This document shows, piece after piece, positions 1-7,809 of a DNA stretch of 64,000 nt. Position 1 is the first letter of the stretch. Each line of letters opens with the position of its first letter. Source of the stretch: Nemertoderma westbladi (lineage: Eukaryota > Xenacoelomorpha > Nemertodermatida > Nemertodermatidae); assembly GCA_032718475.1 (NCBI GenBank), contig JAUCBJ010001846.1:62001-126000 (forward strand), in the 5' to 3' direction. The notes below the pieces were generated by a model, which was not told the origin of the DNA, ran no database searches, and saw nothing but the letters and a program-made list of their open reading frames with translations. A program made the translations under genes and the position numbers.

Positions 1-2
1 AA

Positions 3-35
3 CCCGAATCAGGGGCTTATCATCAACAACACTAA
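3..35 (+). CDS. ureE: UreE C-terminus (partial, runs off window start)
   Basis: The first codons in this frame read PESGAYHQQH followed by a TAA stop. Urease nickel chaperone UreE proteins commonly end in a Pro-Glu-x-Gly-Ala-Tyr stretch followed by a His-rich metal-binding tail, and UreE normally precedes UreF. Only about ten residues are visible, so the call rests on this short motif plus the 4-base spacing to ureF. The tail has just two His near the end, a reduced His-rich terminus. Confidence 0.6.
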   Translation, partial: PESGAYHQQH

Positions 36-39
36 ACCA

Positions 40-708
40 ATGGGAAACTCCCCGTTACTTCGCTTATTACAGCTAGCTAACCCCGCCAAACCCATTGGGG
101 GGTATTGTTATTCAGCTGGGCTTGAAGGGGCTGTGAACACTGGCCTTGTGCAAAACAAAAAAGACCTTCAAGATTGGCTAAACACCCTGCTAGGTGAGGT
201 GCTTGTGTACAATGATTGTGCCTTAATGATTCGATTAATGCAGAGTTTATGCGCATCGAACATGTCCCAACTTTTACACTGGAACCAGTATGCGCTGGCT
301 ATTTTAGGTAACCAAGAGGCCTATGACGAGTCTAGAAAAATGGGTCAAGCCTTGCTGATGCTGGCCAAAAAACTGGGTATTCAGTTGCCTGCTAAACCTG
401 TTGACACACCCATCAGTTATGTCGTTTCTTATTGTTTGGTGGGGCATGCTTGGGGTATTTCCACCAACGACCTTATTTTAACCTATTTGTGGGGGTGGTT
501 AGAAAACCAACTATCTGGGGCCATGCGCTTACTACCCATTGGCCATTATGAAACACAAAAAATAATGTTAGCAGCTGATCAAACAATCAGTGCCTCCACA
601 CAGTTGGCCAAAAAAGTGCGCGATGACCAAATGGGGAAAAGCCTGCCGTTTTTTGAGCTATTATGTGCACAACACCAAACCCAATATACGCGTTTATTTC
701 AATCTTAA
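40..708 (+). CDS. ureF: Urease accessory protein UreF (full-length copy)
   Basis: UreF is a helical GTPase-regulating chaperone that forms the UreD-UreF-UreG complex delivering nickel to apo-urease in the cytoplasm. The 222-residue product has the family N-terminus ([20 protein letters not shown], then GLE), a central helical region, and the C-terminal segment [16 protein letters not shown] typical of the family. Length matches the usual 220-230 residues. It lies 4 bases after the ureE stop and 11 bases before the ureG start, so it is part of a urease accessory operon. From base 211 onward this gene lies inside the 2,537-bp direct repeat, and a 5'-truncated second copy lies at 8773-9270. Confidence 0.93.
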   Translation: MGNSPLLRLLQLANPAKPIGGYCYSAGLEGAVNTGLVQNKKDLQDWLNTLLGEVLVYNDCALMIRLMQSLCASNMSQLLHWNQYALAILGNQEAYDESRKMGQALLMLAKKLGIQLPAKPVDTPISYVVSYCLVGHAWGISTNDLILTYLWGWLENQLSGAMRLLPIGHYETQKIMLAADQTISASTQLAKKVRDDQMGKSLPFFELLCAQHQTQYTRLFQS

Positions 709-719
709 AAGGAGGTATG

Positions 720-1325
720 ATGAAAAAAAGCCCATTTCGAATTGGTATCGGGGGGCCTGTTGGTTCAGGCAAAACAGCATTGATTCAACAATTGTGTATG
801 AATATGAAAGACACCTATCAAATGGCCGTTGTGACCAACGACATTTACACCCAAGAAGATGCCCAATTTTTAGCCAAACACCAAGCACTAGAAGCGGACC
901 GAATTGTGGGGGTTGAAACAGGCGGGTGTCCACACACGGCTATTCGGGAAGATGCCTCCGCTAATTTAATGGCCATTGAAGGTTTGGAAAAACGCTTCGA
1001 TAACCTAGATTTAATCATTGTTGAATCAGGGGGCGATAATTTAAGTGCCACCTTTAGCCCCGATTTGGCTGATATGACCTTGTATGTTATTGATGTTTGC
1101 GCGGGTGATAAAATACCTCGAAAAGGAGGTCCAGGCATTACCCGCTCTGATTTGCTGATCATCAACAAAATGGATTTAGCCCCCTATGTGGGCGCATCGC
1201 TGGCGATGATGAAAAAAGATTCAACAAGGATGCGAGGCGATAAACCCTTTGTATTCACCAACTTAAAAACACAACAAAATGTAAACCAAGTGATTGACTA
1301 CATTCAAACCAACATGGTGCTGTAG
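720..1325 (+). CDS. ureG: Urease accessory GTPase UreG (copy A)
   Basis: UreG is the SIMIBI-class GTPase that powers nickel transfer to urease. The 201-residue product shows the P-loop [15 protein letters not shown] near residue 10, the Cys-Pro-His nickel-binding motif in [12 protein letters not shown], and the conserved ESGGDNL segment; usual length is about 205. A strong ribosome site GGAGG at 711-715 favours the ATG at 720 (4-base spacing) over the ATG at 717. It follows ureF by 11 bases. The copy at 9282-9887 is identical, so the genome may carry two functional ureG genes. Confidence 0.95.
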   Translation: MKKSPFRIGIGGPVGSGKTALIQQLCMNMKDTYQMAVVTNDIYTQEDAQFLAKHQALEADRIVGVETGGCPHTAIREDASANLMAIEGLEKRFDNLDLIIVESGGDNLSATFSPDLADMTLYVIDVCAGDKIPRKGGPGITRSDLLIINKMDLAPYVGASLAMMKKDSTRMRGDKPFVFTNLKTQQNVNQVIDYIQTNMVL

Positions 1326-1356
1326 GCGACAGTACATTGATTAAGTGTTACCGTTT

Positions 1357-2337
1357 TCAGTCAATTAATTGATCAACTAAGTTTAACAAGGTTTGCTGCT
1401 CGTCTTGATCCAACATGCTACCTGAAAGTATTTGGTCAACCGCCTTGCGCCAATTTTGTAAATATTGTTGGGCTTGAGAAAGGGCAGTTGTTTGGTGAAA
1501 ATGACTTAAAATTAACCGAATTTGGCTATCATCACGTTTTTTAATGTAGCTTTCTACCTGTGTCTTCAGTGTGCTGGATGCCTGCATACCTAAAATTAGT
1601 GGCAAGGTGATTTTCCCTTCCACTAAATCGTGACCAGAAGGTTTGCCTAGCACATGATCTGACGACTGATAATCCAACAGATCATCAGATAATTGAAAAA
1701 TCATGCCCACATAATAGCCATAGCGTGAAAAAATCGTACATATCTCAGGGCTTGCGCTATGAGTATGGCAAACAATTTTGCCGATTAACTCAAACAAGCT
1801 GGCTGTTTTTTTCTCAATGATTTTTAAATAATCATTGATTGATAAATCAATATTAAATGCCAAGCGCATTTGGCTGACCTCACCTTCAGCCAATACACTC
1901 ATACAATGAGAAAACTCATACCCAAGACTTGGGTCATCGGCAACCAACATCAAGGCGCGGGCGGATAAAAAATCACCCGCCAAAATACTCAATGTATTGC
2001 CCCAAACATGACGTACACTGGGTTGGTGACGCCTAAATTCAGCTTGATCGATCACATCATCATGCAGTAAAGTCGCCATGTGAATCATTTCAATTGCCGC
2101 GGCTTGTTTAAAGTCTGTCTGCACATTTGTTACATCTTTTTTTGGGTGTGTTGTCATGATTTGATCAAGCATCATCCATACAAGTGGACGAATCATTTTG
2201 CCCTGACGTGCTAAATAATAATGAATAATCTCAGCTAGCAGCGGCTCATCACTTTGAAAACAAGTGGAAAAATAGGTCTTAAACTGCTTAAAACGTTCAG
2301 CAATTTGGGTATGTTGAGCGAATATTTTTTCAAACAT
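1357..2337 (-). CDS. ispB: Polyprenyl (octaprenyl) diphosphate synthase (copy A)
   Basis: A trans-prenyltransferase that condenses isopentenyl diphosphate units to make the side chain of ubiquinone/menaquinone. The first Asp-rich motif sits in LLHDDVIDQAEFRRHQPSVR (DDxxD around residues 93-97), the GKMIRP substrate motif precedes it, and the second Asp motif appears in FQLSDDLLDYQSS followed by GKPSGHDLVEGKITLPLI. The ATG at 2337 gives a normal 326-residue protein. A longer frame to 2421 would overlap cysG by about 70 bases and adds nothing family-like. It lies 11 bases after the cysG stop and converges on ureG. An identical copy is at 9919-10899. Confidence 0.92.
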   Translation of the reverse strand: MFEKIFAQHTQIAERFKQFKTYFSTCFQSDEPLLAEIIHYYLARQGKMIRPLVWMMLDQIMTTHPKKDVTNVQTDFKQAAAIEMIHMATLLHDDVIDQAEFRRHQPSVRHVWGNTLSILAGDFLSARALMLVADDPSLGYEFSHCMSVLAEGEVSQMRLAFNIDLSINDYLKIIEKKTASLFELIGKIVCHTHSASPEICTIFSRYGYYVGMIFQLSDDLLDYQSSDHVLGKPSGHDLVEGKITLPLILGMQASSTLKTQVESYIKKRDDSQIRLILSHFHQTTALSQAQQYLQNWRKAVDQILSGSMLDQDEQQTLLNLVDQLID

Positions 2338-2348
2338 GCCTGCTTTGA

Positions 2349-2747
2349 TTACTGAACACAACTCACCACCCGTCCAACAATAATCAAAAGTGGAGACTGT
2401 AGGCGTATATTCCCCACCCAAGCCTCGGCTTTTTTCAATTGTGTTTTATAAATCTGTTGATCGGCTGTGGTACCTTTGACAATAAAAGCCATGGGGGTAT
2501 CTAGTGGCATACCGTGGTCTTTTAAATTTTTAATACAAATATCTAAACTAGCTTTTCCCATGAAAAATACCAATGTTTTAAACGGATCAATTACCTTTTC
2601 CCATGGCACTTGATAGGCGAGCTTGCCCGAACCATCGCCATGTAGGGTTAAAAACTCAACCGAATGGGCACAGTCGCGATGCGTTAGGGGAATGTTGGCA
2701 TAAGACGCACAGCCATTGGCCGCACTGACCCCTGGGACAATGCTAAA
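2349..2747 (-). pseudogene. cysG: cysG 3' fragment (C-terminal methyltransferase part only)
   Basis: This is the last 133 codons of siroheme synthase, identical to 10911-11309 of the full gene. The reading frame enters from non-homologous sequence at 2748, so the dehydrogenase/ferrochelatase domain and the SAM-binding half of the uroporphyrinogen methyltransferase domain are missing. It keeps the motif LTHRDCAHSVEFLTLHG and the natural stop. It cannot encode an active enzyme; it marks the right edge of direct repeat copy A. Confidence 0.93.
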
Positions 2748-2821
2748 AACAAGACTGAAAACAGGATCAAGGGGGTGTTGAGGAGGAGGGGTGTGTTATA
2801 AAGTTTAAGGGTGAAAAATAG

Positions 2822-2890
2822 TGACATTGATTTTGGAAATTATTTTTCATTTCTATTGTCATTTTTTTTCAAAATGAGTGTTAACTGAAT
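2822..2890. repeat. 69-bp dispersed repeat, copy 1
   Basis: The 69 bases from TGACATTGATTTTGGAAA to GTGTTAACTGAAT occur again at 29200-29268 in the same orientation with two mismatches (67/69). Here it lies in the 174-base non-coding gap between the cut cysG fragment and the truncated exporter gene, 31 bases past the exporter stop. It has an internal loose direct repeat (TGACATTGATTTT and TGTCATTTTTTTT) but no clear terminal inverted repeats and no coding capacity. It could be one end of a lost insertion sequence or a small non-autonomous element. Confidence 0.85.
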
Positions 2891-2921
2891 GAAATATAAA
2901 ATTAACTTGTCACTCAACCTG

Positions 2922-3788
2922 TCATCCTACATCCACCAAAGCCCCAAAAATACTCTCTAAATCCAGACTTAAAGATTCAATTGGACGAATCAGCATGGCA
3001 AAATACGTTTGCCAAAGAATCACACCTGCCACGCCTTGCATATTAAAACTAATGACATAGCCTGCAATCAGTGTTACAAACATCAATAAGTAGACAGGCA
3101 ATGTCAGCATAAAGTTTTCTCTTGCATTCTTTATCATCTTCAATGCGATGGTTTCATACCATTTAGGTAGATGCTCAGAGAGATGTGTTTGTTTAAGGGT
3201 TTGAATGGATTGTTCTGTTTCTTTTTCGGCTAAGTTATTCCATTGTGTTCTATTGTATTTATATTTGCCTTTTATAAAAAAGCTATAGCCCAGTACAAAC
3301 ACGACACTAAAGATACAAAGCAAAGTGATAGATAGATTGATGGTAATGCTTAAAAATATAAGGGCTAATATAATTTGCAAACATGTTCCCAATATTAAGG
3401 TAGAAGATTCTGTAAAGATTGATATATAAGCCTGTCTTGTTCTTTCAAATGTTTCAATCGCATGGTCTTTATTGATTGAATGCTTTTGCGTAGCCTGAAT
3501 GCTCTGATAAGAAAAAAGTCTTGATCCATAAATATTGAGGTAAGTTGTAACTGCATGCATTGCAATGTTGAAGATGCCAAATATAGCGGTAATGCTTAAC
3601 ATCAATATCACGCTTTTTAAAACTTCTGGTGAGGTGCTGTTGGCATCTAAAAAGAGTTGGTAAATTCCTAAAGGAAATATCATGGAAACTAAAGAAGTAC
3701 ATACAAGAAGCGTTAAGAATACATAACTTAACTTTTTAGGCAAAGTTTTAAATGCTTGTTGTAGAGTTTTGATATAAAGCTTAAACAT
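2922..3788 (-). CDS. ABC exporter membrane domain, ATPase half missing
   Basis: The 288-residue product has the topology of a type-IV ABC exporter transmembrane domain: hydrophobic segments at about residues 20-45, 60-85, 125-145, 147-168, 230-250 and 255-275. It ends IESLSLDLESIFGALVDVG, where peptide exporters continue through a coupling region into a roughly 250-residue ATPase. No Walker A, signature or Walker B motif follows; instead there is non-coding DNA and the 69-bp repeat. The gene overlaps the upstream cyclase by 8 bases, so it belongs to the RiPP operon, where an exporter providing peptide secretion and self-protection is normal. It is most likely a 3'-truncated gene. A separate ATPase encoded elsewhere is possible but none is in this window. 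Confidence 0.75.
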   Translation of the reverse strand: MFKLYIKTLQQAFKTLPKKLSYVFLTLLVCTSLVSMIFPLGIYQLFLDANSTSPEVLKSVILMLSITAIFGIFNIAMHAVTTYLNIYGSRLFSYQSIQATQKHSINKDHAIETFERTRQAYISIFTESSTLILGTCLQIILALIFLSITINLSITLLCIFSVVFVLGYSFFIKGKYKYNRTQWNNLAEKETEQSIQTLKQTHLSEHLPKWYETIALKMIKNARENFMLTLPVYLLMFVTLIAGYVISFNMQGVAGVILWQTYFAMLIRPIESLSLDLESIFGALVDVG

Positions 3789-5679
3789 CTTTTAAAGTTT
3801 CTTTCACTTTGGGGCTTGTGTAGTTGGGGTGGGAGAGTTTCAGTTTGGTGGCTTTATCGTTTTTTATAAAACGAAGCCAGCTTTCTGCTATTAGTTGATT
3901 ATGCAAATAACCTGTTCGCAAAGAAGCTGGATAGCCCTTGATTCTTGAAGAGGAAAGTTCCGAATATAGAAGCTTTAGAAATTCTTTTGGCTCTACCATA
4001 TTAAATTGATACAACATGGATGCAGAAGGATTGTTGGTAAAAATATCTAATAACTTTTGACTGTCATTTCTAATCATATGAACCATCATCTCGCCATAAG
4101 ATGTTTTAAATTTTTTAGTTCTAATAGATTCAGGCATAATATTTGAGAAACTGTGTCTTTGAATTTGTTTTTCTCTTGCATATTCTTCATAAAAAGAAAT
4201 ATCTTCGTGATAAGCAATATCATAAAGAAAGTGCTGAGCAATGGAATCAAAAAATTCAATAATACGTGCATCTAGCAACGGTGTTTTGTATGGAATCATA
4301 GAACTAAAAGCATCATGAAAATAAGAAGGATACTCTTCTAAAAATAAATGTCTTTGTCTATGAGTTAGTGTTGGTTCTTTTATCCATTTGCTTTGATTCA
4401 GCAATATTTTAAAAAAAGAACTAAGATTTACTTTGCCTGATACATTGTGTTCATACATGAAAGCATTGGGAATGAAAGTTAATTTGTTTCCTAAATAAAT
4501 CAGCAAACTTAAATAGAAGGACTTAAAAGAACTATTGCCAAGTTTTTGAATCACTTTAGATATACTTGCAAAACCTTTTTGCTGCATCAAATCATCTAAG
4601 CAATATTGACTACCTTCAGTTACATAATCGCCTTCACCACTCCATATAGAATGACAACCTAATTGTACAGCTAAGTTTTCTATAATTTCTTGCCAAAAAG
4701 GAAGACTCGTTGTAGCGGGTGTATCAATTCTTCTCCATGCGTCATTTGAAGATAGGCCATGAATATGAAGTAGCTTAGAACATTCAATAGGATAAAACTG
4801 GCAAGCTGTTTGATCAGCACACTGTTTAGCTAAGCCTAAGTCGTTGGTGTTGTGAAATACAGGATCACTAAAATACATGCTAAGTGCATAATTAGATTGC
4901 TTTTTATTGGCATAAATTGCACTAGCCACGGTTGCAGAATCTAAACCTCCGCTTATTTCAATCAGTTTTTTAGATGAATCTTGTGTTGTAACGACATTTT
5001 TCATCAAGTCTTCAAACGATTCACAGGCTTCTTTGAAAGATAACTTAGTTAAATCATTAGGATAATTGGAGTAATTAGAATAAGTTTTGTGCTCAATATC
5101 TAAAATCTGTTTCTTCAGATGAAAGCTAATACATGTGCCGCTACCCAAAAGCCTGACATTTTTTAAGCAGGTATCATGAAAAGATTCTGAAATATTATTT
5201 TGAAAAGAAAGCCACTGTTGTAAGCGTTGAGCATCTACCTCTAATTCAAAATTAGGAATCAGAAGTAAAATTCTTGAATCCGTTGTAATGTAATGGTTAT
5301 TGTGAAGCGATACCACATAAAGAGGAGGGCTTGTATAAAACGATGAAATAATTAAAAACTGATTGCCTGTATAAGCTGTGGCAATATAGATGCCTGCAAT
5401 ATCTTTTCTTGCCTCATTGTAGTTATTTTTCCATCTATCATTCCATAGCTGTTTATCTATTATTGGGTTTTCAAGATTCATGTATTGATCATTAAAAGTA
5501 CAAAAGCCTTGCCCTAAAAAGTTGGCATTTAGTTTTTGATATTGGTGTCTAAAGATTGCTTTCTTAACAATGCCTGCATCTTGTAAAAAGGATTTAAAAT
5601 CATTTCCAAGCCACTCTTTGCAAGACAAATACCATTGTTTAATCAACGCTTCTTTTTTTCCAATTCCAATCATCAACAT
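3781..5679 (-). CDS. Asparagine-synthetase-like ATP-dependent macrocyclase (lasso C-protein type)
   Basis: The 632-residue product has a degenerate glutamine-amidotransferase-like N-terminal region (about 1-200, no N-terminal Cys nucleophile) followed by an asparagine-synthetase domain. That domain contains the pyrophosphate loop SGGLDSAT at residues 243-250 and the later SGEGDYVTEG at 347-356, equivalent to the SGxGGDE segment. In lasso clusters (McjC-type proteins) this domain adenylates an Asp/Glu side chain of the core and joins it to the new N-terminus as an isopeptide bond. It starts 5 bases after the leader-peptidase gene and overlaps the exporter gene. Macrocyclase is the best fit given the neighbours; a free-standing asparagine synthetase is unlikely because the N-terminal Cys is missing. 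Confidence 0.82.
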   Translation of the reverse strand: MLMIGIGKKEALIKQWYLSCKEWLGNDFKSFLQDAGIVKKAIFRHQYQKLNANFLGQGFCTFNDQYMNLENPIIDKQLWNDRWKNNYNEARKDIAGIYIATAYTGNQFLIISSFYTSPPLYVVSLHNNHYITTDSRILLLIPNFELEVDAQRLQQWLSFQNNISESFHDTCLKNVRLLGSGTCISFHLKKQILDIEHKTYSNYSNYPNDLTKLSFKEACESFEDLMKNVVTTQDSSKKLIEISGGLDSATVASAIYANKKQSNYALSMYFSDPVFHNTNDLGLAKQCADQTACQFYPIECSKLLHIHGLSSNDAWRRIDTPATTSLPFWQEIIENLAVQLGCHSIWSGEGDYVTEGSQYCLDDLMQQKGFASISKVIQKLGNSSFKSFYLSLLIYLGNKLTFIPNAFMYEHNVSGKVNLSSFFKILLNQSKWIKEPTLTHRQRHLFLEEYPSYFHDAFSSMIPYKTPLLDARIIEFFDSIAQHFLYDIAYHEDISFYEEYAREKQIQRHSFSNIMPESIRTKKFKTSYGEMMVHMIRNDSQKLLDIFTNNPSASMLYQFNMVEPKEFLKLLYSELSSSRIKGYPASLRTGYLHNQLIAESWLRFIKNDKATKLKLSHPNYTSPKVKETLKDV

Positions 5680-5684
5680 GGTAT

Positions 5685-6149
5685 TTACAATAATACTTGA
5701 TGGAGGTTATCCTGAAGGTAGTTTTCTTTTTTGATGACAGTTAATCCCCTTATTTGATTGAATATGTCTATTTGTTGTAAAGATTTTTTGGTTTGATACT
5801 CTAACCAAGCATGTTGAATAATTTTACCACCCGCTCCATCTTTTGCTACTGCGTAAACAACATAGGACTTAAAACCAAATACCCCGCAATACAAATGAAA
5901 AGCAACAGAGGCAGTTAAACAAGTTAATGCTATATTATTGTTTTCATAATTGCTTGCTACAAGTTTTCGTAAACGATTGAGCTTTTTATGGAACAAAAAG
6001 CTGATGGGTTCTTGTGGATGGAATGTGGTATCAATGTAACTGCATTGCCGACAACATTTTAAAATCGCTTTATCTGTAGTTTTAGATTCATTGAGGTTTG
6101 ATAAAAAACTAGCATGTAAGAGCTTAAAAAGTAATAAATCTTTTTTCAT
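5685..6149 (-). CDS. Transglutaminase-like leader peptidase (lasso B2/McjB type)
   Basis: Lasso B2 proteins cleave the leader peptide from the precursor using a Cys-His-Asp triad in a transglutaminase fold. This 154-residue protein shows the three elements in family order: Cys in ALTCLTASVAFHLYCG (about residue 77), His in IIQHAWLEY (about 113), and Asp in LQQIDIFN (about 128). The ATG at 6149 overlaps the upstream stop as TGATG, so translation is coupled. The N-terminal 60 residues carry an additional CCRQC cluster of unknown role. The recognition domain that is fused in some McjB proteins is encoded separately here at 7493-7804. Confidence 0.82.
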   Translation of the reverse strand: MKKDLLLFKLLHASFLSNLNESKTTDKAILKCCRQCSYIDTTFHPQEPISFLFHKKLNRLRKLVASNYENNNIALTCLTASVAFHLYCGVFGFKSYVVYAVAKDGAGGKIIQHAWLEYQTKKSLQQIDIFNQIRGLTVIKKENYLQDNLHQVLL

Positions 6150-6952
6150 CAAAGGTTAAAGTCTGCATGTAAAGCAAATGCCCAACTGTTTGCATGAAAA
6201 CTAAATTGTTTTTTATGTTGATCTAACACATAGTGAGCACTTAAATGGCTACTTTCTATTTTTTCAATAATATTGCCTTGGCGCTTATTTTCTGCCTTTG
6301 AAATACAGCTATTAAGTAAAAGTACTTCTGCATGATGTTTTAAGGCTGTGTTTTGAAGAAATCTTATGTATTTTTGATATTTAGAATATGCATTTTTTAC
6401 AGAATAATCTCTAAAAAACAAATCAGGTAAGGCTATTAAAATACCTTTGTTATTAAGAACAGATGGAATCTTTCTAAGATAAGAAGTAATGTCATAACAA
6501 AAGATCAAATTGATTCCAAAAAATGAAGCATATTGAATCCATCTTTTTTCCAAAACGGGCATCCAACTTCTTCTATAAATTAAAATTTCAATCTGATCTT
6601 CTCTTTTTAAACGTAAATTAAAAACCAAGGAGAATATATAAGGTAATAGAAACTTACCATGAGCTGATATAACAATAAAAGGTTGATTCCATTTCTCTAC
6701 ATCGACTTCTATAAAATTTTGGAAATACTTTGCAAAAGCAATATGTTGTGAACAACATAAATAATCATAGTATACCCTCATGTTGTTGATATAACCTTTT
6801 TCCAAAAGCAACCTTTGGGCTTTAGGCAAGGTAAATCTCAAAACAAAATTATGCAGATACGCTAAAGCAGTATGAAGACATCTTTTATAAAAGGAGGTAT
6901 AAAAACTTCTTAAAAATAAATGAAGATGTAAAGACTCTACACAAGCCTTCAT
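6149..6952 (-). CDS. Acyltransferase-like protein of the RiPP operon (function unproven)
   Basis: The 267-residue product does not belong to the standard lasso set. It resembles, weakly, the lysophospholipid/LpxL-type acyltransferase fold. A hydrophobic N-terminal region is followed by FIVISAHGKFLLPYIFSLVF, where LpxL proteins have a catalytic His motif; then IEILIYRR, a second hydrophobic strand GINLIFCYDITSY, GILIALPDLFFRDYS (similar in position to the LpxL product-strand motif), and a C-terminal beta segment. The canonical HxxxxE/D is imperfect: HGKFLLP lacks the acid. It overlaps the genes on both sides by 1-4 bases, so it is co-translated with the cluster. It may acylate the peptide or modify a lipid for self-protection; both ideas are inference. 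Confidence 0.45.
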   Translation of the reverse strand: MKACVESLHLHLFLRSFYTSFYKRCLHTALAYLHNFVLRFTLPKAQRLLLEKGYINNMRVYYDYLCCSQHIAFAKYFQNFIEVDVEKWNQPFIVISAHGKFLLPYIFSLVFNLRLKREDQIEILIYRRSWMPVLEKRWIQYASFFGINLIFCYDITSYLRKIPSVLNNKGILIALPDLFFRDYSVKNAYSKYQKYIRFLQNTALKHHAEVLLLNSCISKAENKRQGNIIEKIESSHLSAHYVLDQHKKQFSFHANSWAFALHADFNL

Positions 6953-7530
6953 GTTTGACTATAAAAAGCTACTTTTTCATCTTCTATTGTATAACCCATA
7001 TTTTTTAGAGCACTTCGGGCAATAGCAAATGCCTTTTTAAGAGGCATGTGGGTTAGCATCTCAAATAGAAGCAGCGTAAACAATAAAGTAGAGTTGCCAT
7101 CGGGGTAACGAGGAAAGCCAATATAGTTTTTAGTTTTATGTTCTAACCAAACATCTGCCCAAGTTTGAGTACCTGTCATACAAGCAGTAGAAAGTATCAA
7201 TTGACATTTGCTTTTGTTTGGATGTTGTGAAAGTAAAGTTTCAAGTTGTTGAGTTTGAATGAGATTATTCTCAAACTTGTACTTTAAGGGCACAGATTCG
7301 TGGACTTCAGGTAAAGAAAAACCTGCGTTGTCTTGCGAATCACTGTCTCCATGCCCGTCAATAATCAGGTAAGGGGTTTTAGGTGTTTTTGTAATATGTT
7401 TTACAAAATCATCAGCGCTTCCGATATAGTGCATCAATACTTCGTAACATAAATATTCTAAAGATGATCGTATAGCTTGAGTGGACAATGAATCACTGAT
7501 GCAAAAAATGGTTACTTTTTTGTTTTTCAC
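6949..7530 (-). CDS. Caspase-like (CHAT/clan CD) Cys protease in the RiPP operon
   Basis: The 193-residue product has the alternating beta/alpha pattern of clan CD proteases, with a His motif YLIIDGHGDSDS (His60) and a Cys motif LILSTACMTGTQTW (Cys117). The 57-residue separation and the hydrophobic strand before each motif match the caspase/CHAT His-Cys dyad. A C-terminal segment (FTLLLFEMLT then KKAFAIARSAL) resembles the terminal helices of CHAT domains, in which such proteins recruit or select substrates. The start is a GTG at 7530, overlapping the PqqD-like gene by 38 bases; the stop overlaps the next gene as ATGA. Clan CD proteases are not part of known lasso sets as far as I know. A second maturation cleavage or an immunity/regulatory role is plausible. 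Confidence 0.7.
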   Translation of the reverse strand: MKNKKVTIFCISDSLSTQAIRSSLEYLCYEVLMHYIGSADDFVKHITKTPKTPYLIIDGHGDSDSQDNAGFSLPEVHESVPLKYKFENNLIQTQQLETLLSQHPNKSKCQLILSTACMTGTQTWADVWLEHKTKNYIGFPRYPDGNSTLLFTLLLFEMLTHMPLKKAFAIARSALKNMGYTIEDEKVAFYSQT

Positions 7531-7804
7531 AAAGATTGTGTTTTTGAATTAAACCAACCTCTATTAAATCATCAATAGCCAATTGTAAATAGTTTTTAGA
7601 TGAATGTTTAGAATCGGTTACTATTTCTATTGATTCAGCTATATTTGAAAGTTCGTTTAATGTAAGTTTTTTGTTTTCTAAAATTTTTTGAACAATAAAC
7701 GTGTGAACTTCTGAAAGCTCCAATATTTCTTCGTCTTTGTGTACCACCATGTTGTTGTCTAAAACAACATGGTGCATACCACAATAAGCGTAAGCTTCTT
7801 TCAT
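7493..7804 (-). CDS. PqqD-like RiPP recognition protein (lasso B1 type)
   Basis: A 103-residue protein with the PqqD/RRE winged-helix pattern. N-terminal beta strands (YCGMHHVVLDNNMVVHKDEE) are followed by EILELSEVHTFIVQKIL, where PqqD-like proteins have their first helix, then a regulated helix-turn-helix (LTLNELSNIAESIEI) and a terminal helix LAIDDLIEVGLIQ. Such domains bind the leader of the precursor and present it to the leader peptidase and cyclase. It starts 5 bases after the precursor stop, the usual position for B1. The final 20 residues are polar and Cys-containing, beyond the normal RRE length of about 85. Confidence 0.8.
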   Translation of the reverse strand: MKEAYAYCGMHHVVLDNNMVVHKDEEILELSEVHTFIVQKILENKKLTLNELSNIAESIEIVTDSKHSSKNYLQLAIDDLIEVGLIQKHNLCEKQKSNHFLHQ

Positions 7805-7809
7805 ATAAG

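Larger units (their letters stand above)
211..2747. repeat. 2,537-bp direct repeat, copy A
   Basis: This segment matches 8773-11309 at a constant offset of 8,562 bases. Translations of ureG and ispB from the two copies are identical residue for residue, and the non-coding spacer sequence inspected is also identical. Copy A starts inside ureF, covers ureG and ispB, and stops inside cysG. Left of the repeat the intact ureF N-terminus continues. Right of it the sequence switches abruptly to the RiPP island, cutting cysG. No transposase or terminal inverted repeat is visible at either edge. Confidence 0.95.

Noticed and set aside
587-1168. Open frames on the minus strand under ureF-ureG (61, 79 and 107 codons) and their copies near 9149-9730
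   Set aside because: They are antisense shadows of well-supported genes, lack ribosome sites and match no family.
2338-2421. Longer ispB starting at 2421 (and 10983)
   Set aside because: The extra 28 residues overlap the end of cysG and do not resemble the family N-terminus; the ATG at 2337/10899 fits.
2822-2890. 69-bp repeat as an integron attC site
   Set aside because: The GTTAACT end resembles a core site superficially but does not fit GTTRRRY, and no matching inverse core is at the other end.
3395-3702. Minus-strand frames of 61 and 77 codons within the exporter
   Set aside because: Out-of-frame shadows with Cys/His-rich composition expected by chance.
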